NCBI GenBank assembly: GCA_015062685.1
Contig: SUUE01000009.1
Location: 1 to 64,000 of the forward strand
Length of the DNA: 64,000 nt
Reading direction: 5' to 3'
DNA from: Coriobacteriaceae bacterium
Lineage (GTDB): Bacteria; Actinomycetota; Coriobacteriia; Coriobacteriales; Eggerthellaceae
How positions within the stretch are numbered: position 1 is the stretch's first letter; the number at the start of each line of letters is the position of its first letter. The notes beneath the pieces are model-generated. The model searched no databases and had not been told where the DNA came from. It saw only the letters and a list, made by a program, of their open reading frames with translations. The position numbers and the translations under genes were made by a program. This document shows, piece by piece, positions 35,772-43,625 of the stretch.

Positions 35772-36806
35772 ATGGCAACCTTCGCAATACAATGGCACAT
35801 AACCGACGAGTGCGACCAACGTTGCAAACACTGCTATATCTTCGCCGAAGGATGCAAGCAATTGGATTCCATGCCGCTCGACCAGGTGCAGAGCGTCTTT
35901 GCGAACTGCATGCGCATGTGCGAGGAGTTCGGCCGCGAGCCCTACTTCTACCTGACAGGCGGCGACCCGCTGCTGCACCCCGACTTCTGGCGCATCGCCG
36001 AGATGATGCACGAGGCGGGGGTCATGTGGGCGATCATGGGCAACCCCTTCCACCTCACGCGCGAAGTCTGCTCCCGGCTGAAAGCACTTGGATGCCGCAA
36101 GTATCAGCTCTCGCTCGACGGCTTGGAGCGCACGCACGACAGCTTTCGCATGCCGGGGTCGTTTGCGCGCACGCTCGAGGCCATCGACATGCTGAACGAC
36201 GCCGGCATCTGGACGGCCGTCATGACCACGGTATCGTCGGCCAACATGGACGAGATTCCCGACCTGATCGACCTCGTGGCCGAGCGGGGGGCGAGCGTCT
36301 ACGCCTTCGGGCGCTATTGCCCGACGAGCGGGCAGCGGCGCGACGAGTTCCACATCGACCCGCACGACTACCGCGAATTCCTGCTGCGTTGCCAGAGCCG
36401 CATCGACGCGCGCGAAGCGGCAGGCTGCAAGACCACGTTCCAGCGCAAGGACCACCTGTGGACACTGCTCGAATGGGAGCAGGGGCGCTTCGTGATCCCC
36501 GAGGGCGCGGAGCCCGGCATGATCTACGACGGATGCCATTGCGCAACCGGGCATATGACCATCACGCCCACGGGCGACGTCTACGGGTGCCGGCGCATGG
36601 AGAGCCTCGTGGGAAACGTGCTGAGCGAGTCGCCGCGCGATATCTTCCTGGGCGAGCGCATAGAAGCGCTGCGCGACTTCGACCGCTTCGACAAATGCGC
36701 CAAGTGCGAGCTTTTCGGCTGGTGCCGCGGCTGCCCGGCCGTTGCCGCGGGGTACACTGGCGACATGTACGCCCCCGACCCGCAATGCTGGAAGGAAGTG
36801 GCTTAA
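35772..36806 (+). CDS. Radical SAM/SPASM peptide maturase
   Basis: 344 residues from the ATG at 35772 with GAGGAG upstream. The radical SAM cluster motif CDQRCKHCY (about residues 14-22) binds the [4Fe-4S] cluster that cleaves S-adenosylmethionine. The GGD motif (LTGGDPLLHP) follows. The C-terminal SPASM region has Cys in GCHCATGH, VYGCRRM, KCAKCELFGWCRGCP and DPQC, enough for auxiliary clusters. Adjacent position to the repeat peptide makes the peptide the likely substrate. SPASM enzymes of this type form thioether or carbon-carbon links in peptides. Its stop overlaps the next start (TAATG), so the two are translationally coupled. Confidence 0.92.
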   Translation: MATFAIQWHITDECDQRCKHCYIFAEGCKQLDSMPLDQVQSVFANCMRMCEEFGREPYFYLTGGDPLLHPDFWRIAEMMHEAGVMWAIMGNPFHLTREVCSRLKALGCRKYQLSLDGLERTHDSFRMPGSFARTLEAIDMLNDAGIWTAVMTTVSSANMDEIPDLIDLVAERGASVYAFGRYCPTSGQRRDEFHIDPHDYREFLLRCQSRIDAREAAGCKTTFQRKDHLWTLLEWEQGRFVIPEGAEPGMIYDGCHCATGHMTITPTGDVYGCRRMESLVGNVLSESPRDIFLGERIEALRDFDRFDKCAKCELFGWCRGCPAVAAGYTGDMYAPDPQCWKEVA

Positions 36807-38641
36807 TGGAAACCCCGAAGACAATGCGAGCGCTCAAGATCAACGGCGCCACGCCAGGGGCCGACGCCGCCCTGAGCGAGGTGCCGGTGCCCAACGTCAA
36901 GCCAGGCTGGGTGCTCGTGAAGGTGGAAGCGTTCGGCCTCAACAACTCCGAACGGCTCGTGCGCCTGGAAGAGATCGGCCAGCCCTGGATAGCGCCCGCC
37001 GTCGTGCCCGGCATCGAATGCGCCGGGGTAGTCGTCGATGAATCCGACACCGACCTGCTGCCCGGCGAGCGCGTCATAGCTTGCATGGGCGGCATGGGCC
37101 GCGAGTTCGACGGATCGTACGCCGAGCTCGCGCTGCTGCCGCGAAAGAACGTCGCGCGCGTTCCCGGCGGCATCGACTGGTCGTGGGCCGAGCTCGGGGC
37201 CTTTCCCGAGACGTACCTGACGGCCTGGGGAAGCCTCTTCGAATGTTTGCAACTGCAACTCGGCGATACGCTGCTCGTGCGTGGCGCCACGTGCGGGCTC
37301 GGCCTCGCCGCCATCCAGCTGGCCCGCGCGCTCAAGGTGCGCGTAGTCGCCACGACGCATCGCGCGCACAAGCTGCAGCAGCTGCTCGACGCCGGCGCCG
37401 ACGAAGCGGTGCTCGATAACGGCCGCCTGGCTGCCACGCGAACCGAACCTGCCAAGGTGGAGGGCGCCAACAAAGTGCTCGACCTCGTGGGCGTCAGCTG
37501 CCTGCGGGACACCCTGCGCTGCGTCGAGCACGGCGGCATCGTTTGCAGTACGGGCATCCTGGGCGGTGTGTACGCATGGGATGGCTTCGACCCGATCAAG
37601 GACATCCCCAACGGGGTGTACCTCACCAGCTTCTTCAGCAACTACCCCACCGAGGAGCTCTTCGACGCGCTGTTCGCATTCATGCAGGGTCACGGCTTGC
37701 GCCCCATTTACAACCGGGAATTCGCGTTCGACGACTTGCCATCTGCGCTCGAGCTGCAAGATGCCGGGAGCGGGGGCAAAATCGTCGTGGTGGCAGGACG
37801 CGAAGGCGAGATCGCGCGGCTGCGCGAAGCGCTCCGGGAAGCCGATGCCGTGATCGTCGGTGCGGGCGCAGGGCTTTCCACGTCTGCGGGCTTCACCTAT
37901 GCCGGCGAGCGATTCGAGCGGCTGTTCCCCGACTTCATCGCCAAGTACGGTTTCGGCGACATGTACTCCGCCGGCTTCTACCCCTTCCCCACCCCCGGGG
38001 AGCAATGGGCGTTCTGGAGCCGCTTCATCTGGTGCAACCGCTACGAGCCGGCGCCCAAGAACACGTACGCGAAACTGCTCTCGCTCGTGGAGGGCAAGGA
38101 CTTCTTCGCCATCACGACCAACGTAGACCACCAGTTCCAGAATGCCGGCTGGCCCAAGGAACGGCTGTTCTACACGCAAGGTGACTACGGGCTCTGGCAA
38201 TGCAGCAAGCCGTGCCACAGCGAGACCTACGACAACTTCGAAACGGTCAAGCGCATGGTGGAAGAGCAACGCGACATGCGGGTGCCGCCAGAGCTCGTGC
38301 CCCGCTGCCCCAAATGCGGGCGCCCCATGTCCATGAACCTCCGCGCCGATGGCACGTTCGTGGAAGACGCCGGCTGGCATGCCGCCGCCGGCCGCTACCA
38401 AGCCTTCCTCGACGAGCACCGCGAAGGCAAGGTGCTCTACCTGGAGCTGGGAGTCGGCGGCAACACCCCCGGGATCATCAAGTACCCGTTCTGGCGCTTC
38501 GTGCACGACAACCCCCACTCGACCTACGCATGCATTAACATGGGGGAAGCCGTGGCGCCAGCCGAGATTCGCGAACGCTCGATCCTCATCGACGCCGACA
38601 TCGACGCCATTCTGGATGAGCTGGTTGGGGAAAGGAGCTAG
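36806..38641 (+). CDS. Fusion of a quinone-oxidoreductase-like (MDR) domain and a class-M sirtuin
   Basis: 611 residues in one unbroken frame. Residues 1 to about 328 are a zinc-free medium-chain reductase of the NADPH:quinone oxidoreductase type: VPVPNVKPGWVLVKVEAFG, the nucleotide-binding RGATCGLGLAAIQLARAL and GGIVCSTGILGG. From about 335 a sirtuin domain begins: ADAVIVGAGAGLSTSAGF (NAD loop), FFAITTNVDHQF, then QGDYGLWQCSKPC, with zinc cysteines CSKPC and CPKCG. The Gln where most sirtuins have catalytic His is the mark of SirTM (class M), which ADP-ribosylates proteins. No start codon with ribosome binding site exists at the joint. The ATG overlaps the maturase stop by one base. Macrodomain gene follows. 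The fusion partner is new to me. Confidence 0.9.
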   Translation: METPKTMRALKINGATPGADAALSEVPVPNVKPGWVLVKVEAFGLNNSERLVRLEEIGQPWIAPAVVPGIECAGVVVDESDTDLLPGERVIACMGGMGREFDGSYAELALLPRKNVARVPGGIDWSWAELGAFPETYLTAWGSLFECLQLQLGDTLLVRGATCGLGLAAIQLARALKVRVVATTHRAHKLQQLLDAGADEAVLDNGRLAATRTEPAKVEGANKVLDLVGVSCLRDTLRCVEHGGIVCSTGILGGVYAWDGFDPIKDIPNGVYLTSFFSNYPTEELFDALFAFMQGHGLRPIYNREFAFDDLPSALELQDAGSGGKIVVVAGREGEIARLREALREADAVIVGAGAGLSTSAGFTYAGERFERLFPDFIAKYGFGDMYSAGFYPFPTPGEQWAFWSRFIWCNRYEPAPKNTYAKLLSLVEGKDFFAITTNVDHQFQNAGWPKERLFYTQGDYGLWQCSKPCHSETYDNFETVKRMVEEQRDMRVPPELVPRCPKCGRPMSMNLRADGTFVEDAGWHAAAGRYQAFLDEHREGKVLYLELGVGGNTPGIIKYPFWRFVHDNPHSTYACINMGEAVAPAEIRERSILIDADIDAILDELVGERS

Positions 38642-38644
38642 GGA

Positions 38645-39430
38645 GTGGACGCGCGGAGAAAGACGGAGCTGCTCGGGCAGCTGGTGCGCATGCTGGAAGA
38701 GGAGCGCGACGCCAGCGCCTCGCAGCTCGTGCAGACCGACGACCCCTGGCTGCAGTTCCGCGCGCTCGTGAACGTGCGCCCGCCCTGGCCTGCGCCCGAT
38801 GGCTTCCTGGCCTTGCAGGACGAGTTGCTGCAGGGCATGATCGCCGAAGCGGGCGTGCACGGGACCGGAGACGCGGCAGCATCGCCGCTCGACCCGCGCC
38901 TGCGCCTTTGGCGCGGCGACATAACCACGCTTTCGGCCGATGCGATCGTGAACGCCGCCAATTCCCAGATGCTCGGTTGCTGGGCGCCGCTGCACTACTG
39001 CATCGATAACGCCATCCATACGTTCGCGGGCGTGCAGCTGCGCATCGAATGCGCGCGCGTCATGGAGCGGCAGGGCCACGAGGAGCCGACCGGCCGTGCG
39101 AAGGTGACGCCCGCCTACAACCTGCCGGCCAAGCGCGTCATCCACACGGTGGGCCCCATTGCGAACGGGCATCCGACCGATTTGCACCGCGAGCAGCTGG
39201 CTTCGTGCTACACGAGCTGCCTCGACGCCGCGGCTGCGGAAGGTTTGCGATCCGTTGCTTTCTGCTGCATCAGCACGGGCGTCTTCGGGTTCCCGCAGCA
39301 CGAGGCGGCGGCAATCGCCGTGCGCACGGTGCGCGAATGGCTCGACGCGCGCGATTCCGGGATCACGGTCGTGTTCAACGTGTTCGGAGAGGAAGACGAG
39401 CGTATCTACCGCGAGCTTTTGAGCTTGTAG
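38645..39430 (+). CDS. Macrodomain protein-ADP-ribose hydrolase (SirTM partner type)
   Basis: 261 residues from a GTG at 38645, eight bases after AAAGGAG and three after the sirtuin stop. The macro domain shows LWRGDITTLSADAIVNAANS (about residues 88-107), MLGCWAPLHYCIDNAIH with Cys and His as candidate zinc ligands, HTVGPI and STGVFGFP (about 210). The N-terminal 80 residues, with LGQLVRMLEEE, match the extension seen in zinc-containing macrodomains encoded beside SirTM in staphylococci and streptococci. It should remove the ADP-ribose that the sirtuin adds, making modification reversible. Confidence 0.92.
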   Translation: MDARRKTELLGQLVRMLEEERDASASQLVQTDDPWLQFRALVNVRPPWPAPDGFLALQDELLQGMIAEAGVHGTGDAAASPLDPRLRLWRGDITTLSADAIVNAANSQMLGCWAPLHYCIDNAIHTFAGVQLRIECARVMERQGHEEPTGRAKVTPAYNLPAKRVIHTVGPIANGHPTDLHREQLASCYTSCLDAAAAEGLRSVAFCCISTGVFGFPQHEAAAIAVRTVREWLDARDSGITVVFNVFGEEDERIYRELLSL

Positions 39431-39443
39431 AACAGTGTGGGCA

Positions 39444-39641
39444 GTGAAAACCTCCCGATTCTTGCCGCTTGAGCAGTTGCGTGGCAGGAATCGGGAGGTT
39501 TTCATTGCTCTCGCGGCTGTTTTCGATGCTGGAGGAAACGTTTGCCCAGGTCGCGCCTCGCCGCGACTCTTTCGAGGAGTGAAAAGCCCCCGATTCTTGC
39601 CAGCCGGCATAGAGAGGTGGCAGGAATCGAGGGGTTTTCAC
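39444..39641. repeat. Two-hairpin repeat unit, copy 2 (198 bp)
   Basis: Hairpins at 39444-39504 (arms GTGAAAACCTCCCGATTCTT and reverse complement) and 39579-39641 (GTGAAAAGCCCCCGATTCTT) are 74 bases apart. The linker has CGTTTGCCCAGGTCGC exactly 40 bases before the second hairpin, the same place as in copy 1 at 14030-14226. It fills most of the gap between convergent genes. Confidence 0.85.
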
Positions 39642-39653
39642 AGTCGCGGCACG

Positions 39654-39675
39654 GACGCGCGGAGCGCGCCCCTAC
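39654..39675. repeat. REP-like hairpin (GACGCGCGG type)
   Basis: GACGCGCGGAGCGCGCCCC then TAC, directly after the two-hairpin unit and before the sufS 3' end. Nothing else is seen to 39731. Confidence 0.8.
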
Positions 39676-39731
39676 AGGCGCGGCGGGGGCGTGGGCGTCG
39701 CAGGCGGACGAGGCGGAGTGGGAAACCGGCG

Positions 39732-41012
39732 TTAGCGGGCGCTTCGGAGCAGGGCGCTGATCTTTCGCACCTGCTCTGCGGCGTAGGAAATCTCCTCGTG
39801 CGTGTTGTAGAACGCGGGGCTCAGGCGTGCGACGCTCGTCAGGCCGTACCAGTCGAGCACGGGTTGCGCGCAGTTGTGTCCGCTGCGCAGCGCGACCCCT
39901 CGGGCGTCAGCCATGGTGCACAGGTCGAGCGGGTGAACGCCGTCGATGGCGAACGACACGAGGCCGGCGCGCTTCGCGGGGCTCGCGAGCACCTGCAGGC
40001 CCTCCACCTCGGAAAGCGCCTCGAGCGCATGCGCCACGAGCTCGTCCTCGTAAGCAGCGACGTCTTCCCTACCCAGCTCGGTCAGGTAATCGCACGCGCG
40101 GGCGAGCGCGATGGCGCCCACGTAGTTCGGCGTCCCGGCCTCGAGCCGCAAGGGCAGCTCTTCCCAGGTCGTGCGCTCGGGCACCACCTGGTCCACCATC
40201 TCTCCCCCGAAGTCGCGCGGTTCGAGCAGCTCGAGAGCCTCCATCGTGCCGCACAGGGCGCCGATGCCCGTGCCCGCGCCCATCTTGTGCCCCGATAGCG
40301 CCAGCAGATCGCACCCGAGCGCGGCCATGTCCACCACGCCGTGGCGCATGATCTGCGCGCCGTCCAGCACGAAGAGCGCACCCGCGGCGTGGGCCATATC
40401 GGCCACCTTGCGCGCGGGAAGCACCGCCCCCAGCACGTTCGAGCAACCGGTCATGGCGACGATGCGCACCGGCCCCGGCCCGGCGGGGCGCTCGGCGCTC
40501 GGGGCGAACCCGCCCTTGGAGGGGGCGCCGCCCGCCAGCACGCGCGCGAGCTCGCCCAGGTCGACATCGCCGTTCTCGTCCAGCCCCACGACGCAGAACT
40601 CCGCCCTGCGCGCGAAGCAGAGCTGCTGCCAGGGCACGAAGTTCGAATGGTGCTCCATGACGCTGACGACGACGCGGTCGCCCGGCTGCACCAGGTGCGC
40701 CAGGCCGCGGGCCGCCATGTTCAGACCGTCCGTCGTGCCGCGCGTGAAGACGACGCCGCGCTCGTCGGGCGCGCCCACGAAAGCAGCAACCGTCCTGCGC
40801 GCTTTCTCGAGGGCATCGGTCGAGGCGTGGGCCAGGTAGTGCATGCCGCGGTGCACGTTGGCGTTGCTCGTGCGGTAATGCTCCGCGACGCGGTCAAGGA
40901 CGCATTCGGGCACCTGCATGGTGGCCGAATTGTCCAAATAGACGAGAGGCCGCCCGTGCGCTTGCGTTTGCAAGATGGGAAAATCTTTTCGTACGCTCTC
41001 AACGTCGAACAC
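39732..41012 (-). CDS. sufS: Cysteine desulfurase, SufS type
   Basis: 426 residues from a GTG at 41012 with AGGGAG upstream. PLP enzyme that takes sulfur from cysteine for Fe-S clusters and other uses. PLP Lys is in LSGHKMGAGTG and the catalytic Cys is in LRSGHNCAQP near residue 375. VMEHHSNFVPWQ is typical of group II (SufS/CsdA) enzymes. An unusual Gly/Pro-rich insertion (about residues 160-182) follows DLGELARVL. It is the last gene of a tight four-gene unit that begins with a SufE-like gene. Confidence 0.93.
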   Translation of the reverse strand: MFDVESVRKDFPILQTQAHGRPLVYLDNSATMQVPECVLDRVAEHYRTSNANVHRGMHYLAHASTDALEKARRTVAAFVGAPDERGVVFTRGTTDGLNMAARGLAHLVQPGDRVVVSVMEHHSNFVPWQQLCFARRAEFCVVGLDENGDVDLGELARVLAGGAPSKGGFAPSAERPAGPGPVRIVAMTGCSNVLGAVLPARKVADMAHAAGALFVLDGAQIMRHGVVDMAALGCDLLALSGHKMGAGTGIGALCGTMEALELLEPRDFGGEMVDQVVPERTTWEELPLRLEAGTPNYVGAIALARACDYLTELGREDVAAYEDELVAHALEALSEVEGLQVLASPAKRAGLVSFAIDGVHPLDLCTMADARGVALRSGHNCAQPVLDWYGLTSVARLSPAFYNTHEEISYAAEQVRKISALLRSAR

Positions 41013-41025
41013 GGCGGCCAGCTCC

Positions 41026-42516
41026 CTAAACTTCCAGCAGACGCCTTTTTACGGCGTCGAATTCCTCCTGCGACAACGCGCCCATCTGGAAGAGCTCGAA
41101 GTACTTCCTCACTTCGTCAGCCGGCGATGGGGCGCATGCTGCAGCTGCCGGCGGCTGCACGTCTTTCCCGATCGCGGACATGCCCGCCTGCTCCAACAAA
41201 CGGCCCCTATCATAAGCGACATTGCCCAGCGCGTTCAAGCGCACCCCGGCGTCTACGTCGCGCGAAAGCGGCACGAGCAACTTCATCGTGCAGCGGGGGT
41301 TCGCCGCCACGAGCTCGCGCACGCGCGCGTCGTCGTCAGCGGCGAGCAGCCCCAGCACCTCGGCCGAAGCCGACTCGTTGGCGGCAACGGCGCGGCGCAC
41401 ATTCTTCTTATCCGAGTCCGCGAGCATCGCGAGCACCTTCTCTGGCGCGCCCGCGTGCGCCGCGACGTGCTCCTTCACGAAGGCGTCGCGGTCGTGGGCC
41501 AGCGCCTCGAGCGCGGATGCCGGCGTCGAAGGGTGAGCCGCGACCCTGCGGCGCACGCTCACCACGGAGTCGGAAGCCAGCGAGGCGAGGACCTCGGGGG
41601 TCACGTTGACGTTCTGGGCCACGGTCGTGCGCACGAGCGCGCTCTCATCACCCGCAAGGCGCTCGAGCACCGAGACGGGCACGTCTGCGCGCTCCGCGAC
41701 ACGGCGGCGCACATCCAGAGCCGCATCGTCCGCAAGCGGAACCAGCGCCTCCGGATCGAGCGTCGGCGCCTTGGCGACGCTGGCGCGAACCCACTCGACG
41801 GGGTCGGAAATCAGCTTATTCAGCAGCGCGTCGGACACGTTGGGGCTCAAGGCAACGCGCGCGCGGATCTCGGGCACTTCGTCCTGGGCGAGCTTCTCGA
41901 GAATCGCCTGCGTGGCGGCCGGGTTGATCGCCGCCTCCCAGCGGATGTTCTCGTTATCGCTCTCCGAGAGCTCGTCGAGCAGGTCGAGGGGCATGTTCGC
42001 ATTGCCGGCAGCCGCCCTGAAGACGCTGTCCTCCGGATCGTTCGCCAACTGTACGAGCGTCTCCGCCGGCGTGTGGACGTTCGCCGCGACGAAGCTGCGG
42101 ACACGATCCTCCTCGTCGCGGGCAAGCGACGCGAGCACATCGGTCGAGGTGTTCTCATGAGCCGCAACCGCACGGCGGATGTCGTCGTCTTCGTCCAGGG
42201 CCAGCGCGGCGAGGATATCGGGGGTGGCACCGGAATATCGCGCGACCTTCGCGCGCACTTGCTCTTCCCTATCGGAGGCGAAACCGGCGAAAAGCCCGCT
42301 CGGGCAGGCCTCGTTGCTCGCAACCGCCAGGCGCACGCTCGCCTCGAAGTCGCGTGCCAGCCCGACGAGCACCTCCGCGCTCGTGGAGGGGTTGGCCGCA
42401 ACGGCGCGGCGCACCTTGGATTCGCAATCGTCTGCAAGAGCCGCGAGCACGTCGCTGCCCGCATCCGCCCGGCCCGCCAGCGCCAGGCGCGCCTCGTCAC
42501 GCACGTTCATCTCCAT
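41026..42516 (-). CDS. LRV (leucine-rich repeat variant) protein with SHOCT-like tail
   Basis: 496 residues, nearly all of it about eighteen 24-residue repeats of the form VRxxVAxNPxxxxEVLxxLAxD, the leucine-rich repeat variant pattern of alternating alpha and 3-10 helices. The last 30 residues (ADEVRKYFELFQMGALSQEE) look like a SHOCT domain. Four Cys are scattered. The first LRV protein known, from Azotobacter near nif genes, carries an Fe-S cluster, which fits this gene's place between SufE- and SufS-type genes. It starts at 42516 after AGGGGGG and may serve as scaffold. That role is inference. Confidence 0.85.
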   Translation of the reverse strand: MEMNVRDEARLALAGRADAGSDVLAALADDCESKVRRAVAANPSTSAEVLVGLARDFEASVRLAVASNEACPSGLFAGFASDREEQVRAKVARYSGATPDILAALALDEDDDIRRAVAAHENTSTDVLASLARDEEDRVRSFVAANVHTPAETLVQLANDPEDSVFRAAAGNANMPLDLLDELSESDNENIRWEAAINPAATQAILEKLAQDEVPEIRARVALSPNVSDALLNKLISDPVEWVRASVAKAPTLDPEALVPLADDAALDVRRRVAERADVPVSVLERLAGDESALVRTTVAQNVNVTPEVLASLASDSVVSVRRRVAAHPSTPASALEALAHDRDAFVKEHVAAHAGAPEKVLAMLADSDKKNVRRAVAANESASAEVLGLLAADDDARVRELVAANPRCTMKLLVPLSRDVDAGVRLNALGNVAYDRGRLLEQAGMSAIGKDVQPPAAAACAPSPADEVRKYFELFQMGALSQEEFDAVKRRLLEV

Positions 42517-42525
42517 AGCAGCCCC

Positions 42526-42960
42526 CTATCGCGCCTTGCTCGGGTCGTTCTTGGCATCGTACAGAGCATCTGCGAGCTGCGTGAGCGTGGTCAGCTCCGC
42601 CGATTCCTCCGGCGTGAAGCGAATGCCGATCGCGCGCTGCAGCGTCATCGACAGCAGCACCTTCTTGATGTCGGTCGAGCTCTGGTTGGTGCACGTCGTC
42701 GAGCCCTCGGCCAGCTTCACGCTCTTGTCCGCGTTGCGCAGCATCTTCTCAACGCTCTCGTTGGCAAGCTTGAGCAGCTCTTCGGTGCCCGCGGCCTGCA
42801 CCTCCTCTTCGGTCAAGAAGAACTTGTCGAGCGTGAACCTGCGCACCTGGGCGCGAAACCCATCGCGGTCGAGGTTGCCGTTCACGATGAGGTCAAGCGC
42901 GATGTCGGCATCGGCTTGCGCGATGTCGAGGCGCTCCTTGAGAGTCATAGTCTGGGTCAT
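42526..42960 (-). CDS. Small protein in the suf-type operon, unknown
   Basis: 144 residues, mostly helical and charged, from the ATG at 42960 with GGAGGAAG upstream. It contains one Cys (TTCTNQSS). The C-terminal TPEESAELTTLTQLADALYD faintly recalls a carrier-protein helix but no phosphopantetheine DSL motif is present. It lies 15 bases after the SufE-like gene and 9 before the LRV gene, so it is co-transcribed. Function unknown. Confidence 0.7.
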   Translation of the reverse strand: MTQTMTLKERLDIAQADADIALDLIVNGNLDRDGFRAQVRRFTLDKFFLTEEEVQAAGTEELLKLANESVEKMLRNADKSVKLAEGSTTCTNQSSTDIKKVLLSMTLQRAIGIRFTPEESAELTTLTQLADALYDAKNDPSKAR

Positions 42961-42975
42961 GGTCGCTTCCTCCCG

Positions 42976-43401
42976 TTATGCAAGCGCCGCTTTGGCGAAA
43001 TCCTTCATGTCGCCCACGATGGAAGCGACGCCGGCTTGGCGTTTCGAGTCGAAGATGTACATGAGCTCCGTCTTCTCGACGAATTCGATGGGGCACTCCG
43101 CAACCGCGGCGGCATCCTGCCCGTTGAACATGAGCTCGAAGATGCGGATGATCCCGCGCACCATCAGCGTGTCGCTGTCTCCGCGCAGGTGAAACCCCTT
43201 GCCTGGAGCGTCGCCCGTCCAGTCGAGGTAAAGCCACACCTGCGACTGGCACCCGTCGACCAGCACGTCGGACACCTTGTCGGATTCATCCATCTCGTCG
43301 AGTTCAGCTGCGAGTTGCAGCAGATAGTCAAATTGCTCGAAAGCCTCGCCCTGCGCATTGAACGCTGCGATGATCTCGTCTTGAACCTCGGTCGGTTTCA
43401 T
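42976..43401 (-). CDS. sufE: SufE-like sulfur acceptor protein
   Basis: 141 residues from the ATG at 43401 with GGGGGAG upstream. SufE accepts the persulfide from SufS. The active Cys is in DVLVDGCQSQVW (about residue 51), and DSDTLMVRGIIRIFELMFNGQ matches the conserved core of the SufE/CsdE family. First gene of the unit sufE - unknown - LRV - sufS. Confidence 0.9.
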   Translation of the reverse strand: MKPTEVQDEIIAAFNAQGEAFEQFDYLLQLAAELDEMDESDKVSDVLVDGCQSQVWLYLDWTGDAPGKGFHLRGDSDTLMVRGIIRIFELMFNGQDAAAVAECPIEFVEKTELMYIFDSKRQAGVASIVGDMKDFAKAALA

Positions 43402-43436
43402 AGCGCTCCCCCAAGTTTTAAATCCCCAAAAGTACT

Positions 43437-43582
43437 CATGGGCGACCCAATGAATCGCAGGTCGCCCATGGAAAGTCAGCGAGGCCGATTCTGGCGAGTG
43501 CAGCTGCCCCGCCTTCGGCCCAAGCGGCCTTTGGGCCGCGCCGAGGCCGAAACAAGGGGCAGATGCGCCGCCAGAATCGGCC
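43437..43582. repeat. Two strong hairpins, one 100 bp long, upstream of sufE
   Basis: CATGGGCGACC / GGTCGCCCATG (43437-43470) is a perfect 11-base stem. A second structure spans 43483-43582: outer stem GGCCGATTCTGGCG / CGCCAGAATCGGCC is perfect and encloses CTGCCCC / GGGGCAG and smaller stems (GCCTTCGGC, GCCCAA / TTGGGC). Together with the following terminator they fill the 224-bp gap between two minus-strand genes. Confidence 0.85.
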
Positions 43583-43596
43583 GCAGCGTCGGCTTG

Positions 43597-43622
43597 TTTT
43601 GGCCGCCGTTAGGCGGCCAAAA
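43597..43622. terminator. Terminator of the isomerase-like gene
   Basis: TTTTGGCCGCC / GGCGGCCAAAA with a 4-base loop, three bases after the stop on the minus strand. A good stem flanked by T and A runs can end transcripts in both directions. Confidence 0.85.
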
Positions 43623-43625
43623 CCC

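Noticed and set aside
36803-39610. A 935-codon open frame on the minus strand opposite the sirtuin fusion and macrodomain
   Set aside because: Composition is that of a GC-rich shadow and it starts inside the repeat hairpins at 39.6 kb. The plus-strand genes have clear motifs.
42526-42960. Acyl carrier protein in the suf-type operon
   Set aside because: The C-terminal helix looks similar, but the DSL serine motif for phosphopantetheine is absent.
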